A stretch of 64,000 bases of DNA from Rhodococcus sp. OK519. Its GTDB lineage: Bacteria > Actinomycetota > Actinomycetes > Mycobacteriales > Mycobacteriaceae. The DNA is taken from contig NZ_QAOW01000006.1 of assembly GCF_003051005.1 (NCBI RefSeq), positions 124,001-188,000 on the forward strand, given 5' to 3'. The position numbers and the translations under genes are program-made. Position 1 is the stretch's first letter, and the number at the start of each line of letters is the position of its first letter. The notes below the pieces were generated by a model. It was not told where the DNA came from, searched no databases, and saw only the letters and a list, made by a program, of their open reading frames with translations. Shown here piece by piece: positions 59,852-64,000 of the stretch.

Positions 59852-61152
59852 CCAGTCTCGGCGGCCGAACGTCGTGAGTTCAGCCCGATGCCGATCAGGC
59901 TGAGGGCGTAGACGCCGCCGGCTGCGAGGACCAGGCCGAGGGAGCGGCCGTCCGGGGCGATGGCGGTGGCCGCGGCGGCGACGGCCGCACAGAAGGCGAT
60001 GTTGAAGACGGTGTCCTGCAGGGCGAACACCTGGCCGCGGCGGTCGTCGTCGATCTCGATCTGCATGGCGGCGTCGCCGGTGAGCTTGACGGTCTGGCCG
60101 GCGAATCCGAGGAGGAATGCACCGATCAGCAGCCACGACTGCGACAGCGTCGCGATCATCGTCACCTGCACGACGAGGGCGAACGCGATCGCGACGGTGA
60201 CGGTGCGGGGCCGTCCGAGTCGGGGGATCAGCCACGGCGTGACGAGCGCGGCCAGCAACATGCCCGCGGCCGTAGCGCCCACCGCCACCCCGAATCCGGC
60301 GAGCCCCCCGGGCAGTGCTCCCGCGGATGCCGGGTCGCGCAGGATCAGCACCATCACGAGGGTGTTGACGCCGAAAGCGATGCGGTGCGCCCCGATTCCG
60401 AGCATCGCTGTGGTGACGCCGGGCGCCTGCCACACGGCGGTCGCGCCGACGCGCAGCCCCGCGAGGATCGCGAGGGCGGTGCCGCGGGTGTCGGCGGCGG
60501 TGTCGGTCGGGCCGAGTGCGTGACGCGCGAACCCGCGCGACGCCCACACCGCGATCACCGACCCCACCGCACCGATCGCAACGGCGACCCCGGACCCGAC
60601 ATCCCCCTCGCCGAGGAAGCCGATCACCGCCACGGCGGTGCCCGCACCGAGCGCGGCGAACACCGACCCGGCGGTAGCGAGAACAGAATTGGTTGGTACC
60701 AGCCAACTTTGCCGCACCACGTGCGGCAGCGACGCGGAGATGCCGGCGAGGACGAATCGGCTGACGCCGATCGCCGAGAGGGCCAACAGCAGCAGCGGCG
60801 TCTCCCCCACCCCGGCCATGAGCGTCGCCGCGATCACGAGAATCAGGATGCCGCGCAGGGCATTCGCCCACAACAGCACAGCTCGGCGGTCCCACCGATC
60901 GAGCAGTGCGCCCGCGAACGGCCCGACCACCGAGTACGGCAGCAGCAGCACCGCGAAGCCCGCCGCGATGGCGAGCGGTTCGGTTTCCCGTTCGGGGTTG
61001 AACAGGATGGCCCCGCCGAGTGCGGCCTGGAACAGTCCGTCGCCGAACTGGCTCGCGAAGCGGACCGTGGTGAGGCGGGCGAGGCCGGGCGAGTGACGCA
61101 GGGTCGTTGCGGCGGCCGTCCACGACCCACGAACCGAACTCCATCTGCGCAC
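59848..61152 (-). CDS. MFS transporter
   Basis: A 434-residue transporter with about 12 helices. The early loop GALLDRWDRRAVLLWAN is the MFS A-motif type (G-x-L-x-D-R-x-x-R-R), and PHVVRQSWLVPTNSVLA is typical of drug or macrolide-type efflux members. GTG at 61152. It stands about 10 bases after an SDR-like gene on the same strand. Substrate unknown. Confidence 0.9.
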   Translation of the reverse strand: MRRWSSVRGSWTAAATTLRHSPGLARLTTVRFASQFGDGLFQAALGGAILFNPERETEPLAIAAGFAVLLLPYSVVGPFAGALLDRWDRRAVLLWANALRGILILVIAATLMAGVGETPLLLLALSAIGVSRFVLAGISASLPHVVRQSWLVPTNSVLATAGSVFAALGAGTAVAVIGFLGEGDVGSGVAVAIGAVGSVIAVWASRGFARHALGPTDTAADTRGTALAILAGLRVGATAVWQAPGVTTAMLGIGAHRIAFGVNTLVMVLILRDPASAGALPGGLAGFGVAVGATAAGMLLAALVTPWLIPRLGRPRTVTVAIAFALVVQVTMIATLSQSWLLIGAFLLGFAGQTVKLTGDAAMQIEIDDDRRGQVFALQDTVFNIAFCAAVAAAATAIAPDGRSLGLVLAAGGVYALSLIGIGLNSRRSAAETG

Positions 61153-61161
61153 ACGGCGACC

Positions 61162-62109
61162 CTATCGGGCGGCCGGCGTCGCCAATTCGGTCCGCCACCA
61201 CCGCACCGTCGCCGCGGTGGCGTCGGCGAGCGAGGTGGGAGTGAGCCCGAGCAGTTGCTCGGTGCGGTGCGAGTCCATCACGAACGGGGCCTCGAACTGG
61301 TACAGCGTCTCGGCCAGTTCTCGGGTGGGCCGATGCACGGCGCCGGCGCCGCGCAGCAGCCACCCGGGCAGCGTTCCGACCTTGGGGCTCGGCACCCCGG
61401 CCGCCTCCGCGAACGCCGCGACCAACTCGCGCTGCGTCACCGCGGGGCCGGTCGGAGCGTGGAGCACCGAGTTCCACCTCGTCGGATCGTGCGCGGCCGC
61501 GATCATCGCCGCGGCGAGGTCGGGGACGTACGTGAACGAGTGTGGGGCGTCGGCGCGACCCATCACCCGGATCGTCTTCCCGTTCAGTACCGGCGGCACC
61601 ATGCGCTCGCCCGCGTGGGCGTTCATCACGTGCGGTCCGAAAAAGTCGGACGCGACGACGCTGACGGTGGGCGCCGGGTGCGCGGCGCGGGCCGCCAGGA
61701 GGCGGGTGCGCACCCCCAGCTTGCCGGTGGTGGCATTGCGGGGGCCGTCCTCGGTCATGGCGGCGCCGGGCCGGCTGTACGAGTAGAGGCTCTCGGGGAA
61801 CGCGACGACGGCCCCGATCCGCTGAGCGGCGTCCATCACCACCCGCTCGGCGGCGGGCAGCTCGCGCTCCCAGGCGCGGGCGTCGTATGCGGATCCGTGG
61901 ATGCAGTGGAAGACCGCGGTGGCGCCCTCCGACGCCGGGGCGAGGGCGGCGGGATCGGAGACGTCGACCTTCAGTCGTTCGATCCGCGGATGGTCCGGTC
62001 CGCTGCCCGAGCGGGTGAGCACGCGGACGTCGTGGCCGGCGTCGGCCAACTGTTCGGCAACGGTCCAGCCGACGGGTCCTGCACCGGTCACTACCTGCAG
62101 ATTCGACAT
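61162..62109 (-). CDS. NAD(P)-binding epimerase-like protein (atypical SDR)
   Basis: A 315-residue protein. N-terminal VVTGAGPVGWTVAEQLADAG (G-x-G-x-x-G), VFHCIHGSAYD, and a PHSFTYVPDLAAAM segment near residue 200. The usual Tyr-x3-Lys is not clear (FPESLYSYSRPG instead), so it is an atypical SDR. ATG at 62109 has GAGG about 12 bases upstream. Two palindromes in its promoter region and the divergent TetR gene indicate repression by that regulator. It reads on to the MFS gene. Confidence 0.85.
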   Translation of the reverse strand: MSNLQVVTGAGPVGWTVAEQLADAGHDVRVLTRSGSGPDHPRIERLKVDVSDPAALAPASEGATAVFHCIHGSAYDARAWERELPAAERVVMDAAQRIGAVVAFPESLYSYSRPGAAMTEDGPRNATTGKLGVRTRLLAARAAHPAPTVSVVASDFFGPHVMNAHAGERMVPPVLNGKTIRVMGRADAPHSFTYVPDLAAAMIAAAHDPTRWNSVLHAPTGPAVTQRELVAAFAEAAGVPSPKVGTLPGWLLRGAGAVHRPTRELAETLYQFEAPFVMDSHRTEQLLGLTPTSLADATAATVRWWRTELATPAAR

Positions 62110-62144
62110 GACGTGCTCGCTTCCTCTAGTGGGATTCCTGAACC

Positions 62145-62159
62145 GAGAGCACTGCTCTC
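62145..62159. promoter_or_regulatory. Operator palindrome GAGAGCACTGCTCTC
   Basis: Perfect seven-base inverted repeat around C, 35 bases ahead of the SDR-like gene. Confidence 0.7.
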
Positions 62160-62189
62160 TTCTCTCACCATGCGCTTCCGGAGTGGTGA

Positions 62190-62227
62190 TGTCAAGAGCA
62201 GTGCTCTCGTTTGTTGACAGTGCTCTC
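62190..62227. promoter_or_regulatory. Second operator and promoter region of the SDR/TetR pair
   Basis: AGAGCAGTGCTCT (62195-62207) is a perfect palindrome of the same kind. A half site TGCTCTC at 62221-62227 follows. A leftward TTGACA (62195-62190) lies at its edge, with a weak CATGGT 17 bases on, as a promoter for the SDR-like gene. A TetR bound here would block both directions. Confidence 0.6.
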
Positions 62228-62249
62228 ATTTCTCCGGCAGGGTGGGCGC

Positions 62250-62942
62250 ATGACCGTCACCCCGCGCGAACGCGCACGCGAGCAGACGCTCGCCGAGATC
62301 ACCCGCATCGGTCGCGAACACCTCGCGACGCAGGGTGCGGCCGCGCTCTCGCTGCGCGCGGTTGCCCGAGACCTGGGCGTGGTGTCCTCGGCGGTGTACC
62401 GATACGTCGCCAGTCGCGACGACCTGCTCACGCTGCTGGTGATCGACGGCTACACCGAACTCGGCGCGGAGGTGGACGGCGCCGTCGACGCGCTGCCCGT
62501 CGACGACCACCGCGGCCGGTTGCACGCCCTGGCCCGAACGGTCCGCGCGTGGGCGGTCCGCGAGCCCGCGCGGTACGCACTGCTGTTCGGCAGTCCCGTC
62601 CCCGGCTATCACGCACCGGCGGAGCGCACGACGGGTCCGGGTACGCGCGTGATCGTCGCGCTGATCGGCATCGTCGAGGCCGCGCACCGGGCGGGGGCGC
62701 TGTCGGTGCCGGAGTCCACGGTCGATCCCACCCTGGCCGTGGATCTCGACCGCATCCGCGCCGAGATGGGGCTGACGGTCCCCGACGAGGTGCTCGCGCG
62801 CGGCGTCCTGGCGTGGGCGTCGCTGTTCGGTGCGGTGAACTTCGAGGTGTTCGGGCAGTACGGCGCCGACACGTTCGCCGATCCGGCCGCGCTGTTCGAG
62901 CACCATCTGACGGTCCTGGATCAGATTCTGGGGCTGGCGTAG
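62250..62942 (+). CDS. TetR family transcriptional regulator
   Basis: A 230-residue regulator. HTH near residues 30-55: LSLRAVARDLGVVSSAVYRYVASRDD. The C-terminal TetR_C_13-like ligand domain contains PARYALLFGSPVPGYHAP. ATG at 62250 has GGCAGGGTGGG upstream. It is divergent from the SDR-like gene, with GAGAGCA/TGCTCTC operators in between. Confidence 0.9.
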   Translation: MTVTPRERAREQTLAEITRIGREHLATQGAAALSLRAVARDLGVVSSAVYRYVASRDDLLTLLVIDGYTELGAEVDGAVDALPVDDHRGRLHALARTVRAWAVREPARYALLFGSPVPGYHAPAERTTGPGTRVIVALIGIVEAAHRAGALSVPESTVDPTLAVDLDRIRAEMGLTVPDEVLARGVLAWASLFGAVNFEVFGQYGADTFADPAALFEHHLTVLDQILGLA

Positions 62943-62977
62943 CGCCACAGCGCAGTGTCCGACGACACCTCGACCAG

Positions 62978-62993
62978 ATACCCCATGGGGTAT
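62978..62993. promoter_or_regulatory. CstR/CsoR-like operator ATACCCCATGGGGTAT
   Basis: A perfect 16-base palindrome overlapping a TATAAA element (62991-62996), upstream of the rhodanese gene. Sequences of this ATACCC-GGGTAT type are bound by CstR/CsoR repressors, which in other bacteria control rhodanese and sulfide genes. A second C/G-run palindrome, ATCCCCCCTGGGGGGTC, lies at about 63013-63029. Confidence 0.65.
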
Positions 62994-63068
62994 AAAGTTG
63001 CGGGTGGAGAACGATCCCCCCTGGGGGGTCTGGAGAAAGCGAGTGGGGTGGCCCTACTGTCGAGGTCC

Positions 63069-63398
63069 GTGGGCATCTTTCGAAAGTCGTACGGAACGGT
63101 CGACGTGCACAAGGCGCAGAGCCTCGTCGAGCAGGGCGCGCTCCTGCTGGACGTGCGATCGCGTCCCGAGTGGGACACCGGTCATGCACCGGGCGCCACC
63201 CACCTGCCGCTGCACGAGGTGATCGACCACGACTTCGAGGTGGTCGCGGGTCGACCCGTCGTCGTGATCTGCCGTTCCGGCGGACGCTCCGCGACAGCGG
63301 CGCGTCAGTTGGCACGGGCAGGCGCCGAGACCTACCTGGTGCGCGGCGGGATGGACGCCTGGCGTCGCGCCGGCCTCGCGATCACCACTCCGGACTGA
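63069..63398 (+). CDS. Rhodanese-like sulfurtransferase
   Basis: About 109 residues, a single-domain rhodanese moving sulfane sulfur. The active-site loop CRSGGRSATAA has the catalytic Cys and is followed by LVRGGMDAW. LLDVRSRPEWDTGHAPGA is the N-terminal signature. GTG at 63069 gives a product starting VGIFRKSYG; GTG at 63048 is an alternative. Starts further upstream would include the operator and promoter and are rejected. It is followed by a DUF2892 gene, as in many sulfide/persulfide systems. Confidence 0.88.
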   Translation: MGIFRKSYGTVDVHKAQSLVEQGALLLDVRSRPEWDTGHAPGATHLPLHEVIDHDFEVVAGRPVVVICRSGGRSATAARQLARAGAETYLVRGGMDAWRRAGLAITTPD

Positions 63399-63426
63399 TC
63401 GCCACGTCACACGAGGAGACACGAAC

Positions 63427-63687
63427 ATGGCATTGCCGAAGCATTCCGGTTGGACCGTCGAGCGCATCGTCCCGCTGCTCGGCGGGTCGGTGGTGGGCAC
63501 GAGCCTGCTGCTCGGCCGCACCCACTCGCCCAAGTGGCGGGGCCTCACCGCGTTCGCGTCCGCGAACCTGGTGCTCTACGGGATCGTCGGCTGGTGCCCG
63601 ATGAGCTTGCTGCTCCAGAAGGCAGGTGTCCCGCGCGGTGCGTCCTGCCCCGTACCGGCGGCGCGTACGGACGCCGACACAATCTGA
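63427..63687 (+). CDS. DUF2892 (YgaP-type) membrane protein
   Basis: An 86-residue protein with two membrane helices (about 12-30 and 38-58), matching the membrane part of YgaP (N-terminal rhodanese plus DUF2892). Here rhodanese and membrane parts are separate, adjacent genes in one operon. Cys is present in VGWCPMS and GASCPVP, possibly for sulfur transfer. ATG at 63427 has GAGGAGA upstream. Confidence 0.88.
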   Translation: MALPKHSGWTVERIVPLLGGSVVGTSLLLGRTHSPKWRGLTAFASANLVLYGIVGWCPMSLLLQKAGVPRGASCPVPAARTDADTI

Positions 63688-63723
63688 GCGAGGCCTGCGC
63701 GATTCCGTGAGGCTCGAACACCT

Positions 63724-63748
63724 GCCGGCGGCACCGAGTGCCGCCGGC
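63724..63748. terminator. Bidirectional terminator between the rhodanese operon and the hydrolase gene
   Basis: GCCGGCGGCA-CCGAG-TGCCGCCGGC, a ten-base perfect stem with a five-base loop, between convergent genes. Confidence 0.7.
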
Positions 63749-63826
63749 GGACGGTGGTGGCGCGGAGGCAGGCGCAGCCGTGATCGGACGTGTGTGAATG
63801 CAGTTGGAGCGCCGAAAATAATTCTG

Positions 63827-64000
63827 CTAGAGCAGAACTCGGCTCAAGTAGGCCAGCCGTGTATCGCTTGCCGTCCGTGACAAGGCGGCATGCGGGACAA
63901 GGGAACTGAACCCGTGAAACCCGCCCGGCCACACGTGGAGCTCGACCGGCACGCCTGCGTGAGACAGTCGAGTCGCGAAGTCGACCGCTTCGTCCAGGAG
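63827..64000 (-). CDS. Alpha/beta hydrolase (HSL-type esterase), C-terminal fragment; 5' part outside window
   Basis: An open frame from the window edge to TAG at 63827-63829 encodes 57 residues: LLDEAVDFATRLSHAGVPVELHVW, then PGGFHGFSSL. The DEA...A.RL..AGVPVELH-PG.FHGF pattern is the C-terminal end of hormone-sensitive-lipase-like esterases, with catalytic His in GFHGF. The rest of the gene lies to the right of the window. Confidence 0.82.
   Translation of the reverse strand, partial: LLDEAVDFATRLSHAGVPVELHVWPGGFHGFSSLVPHAALSRTASDTRLAYLSRVLL

Overview
The window is about 64 kb of high-GC actinobacterial chromosome centred on the replication origin. Gene order (pknB, pabA/trpG, a DUF881 gene, crgA, ppiA, gyrA, gyrB, dciA, recF, gnd, dnaN, oriC, dnaA, rpmH, rnpA, yidD, yidC, jag, rsmG, parA, parB, a GNAT gene, cwlM, trxA, trxB, an anti-sigma gene, sigM, murJ, a DUF6049 gene, mutT4, pcnA) matches the mycobacterial/nocardial origin region. 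Gene content (ketosteroid isomerase, secreted lipases, a tandem TetR regulator) points to Rhodococcus or a close relative (inference; no database was searched).

Left part (1-22.9 kb): the 3' end of pknB; small envelope genes (DUF881, crgA, a PH-domain protein, rhomboid, ppiA, a CwsA-like microprotein); an accessory stretch (secreted lipase, double TetR regulator, ketosteroid isomerase); two tRNA genes flanking a 36-residue DLW-39-type microprotein; DUF3566, gyrA and gyrB; an inserted three-gene redox operon; then dciA, recF, gnd and dnaN. All genes from dnaA to the tRNAs read leftward, away from oriC. oriC lies between dnaN and dnaA, with DnaA boxes and an unusual cluster of CTCGAG palindromes.

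Right part (25.6-38.8 kb): rpmH-rnpA-yidD-yidC-jag, then a strikingly rearranged stretch. There are two almost identical rsmG copies, and between them an intact secreted lipase gene and a decayed tandem copy of it. parS sites are scattered through this stretch, and in both rsmG copies the start codon lies inside a parS. parA and parB follow, then a GNAT gene, cwlM and the thioredoxin genes, the last preceded by a SigH/SigR-type promoter.

Far right (38.8-64 kb): an accessory set (TetR with an ABC exporter, old yellow enzyme with an epimerase, a TetR gene), then the conserved sigM/anti-sigma, murJ-pseudokinase, DUF6049, mutT4 and pcnA block. After that come a molybdate operon, a secreted DUF4185 protein, an MFS transporter, a TetR/NAD-binding pair with clear palindromic operators, a rhodanese pair behind a CstR/CsoR-like operator, and the end of an alpha/beta hydrolase gene.

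The PknB-linked envelope control system is largely in this window: the kinase PknB, and its reported targets CwlM (amidase fold with changed catalytic residues) and the MurJ-linked pseudokinase. The replication, segregation and ribosome/membrane biogenesis genes form the other large theme.
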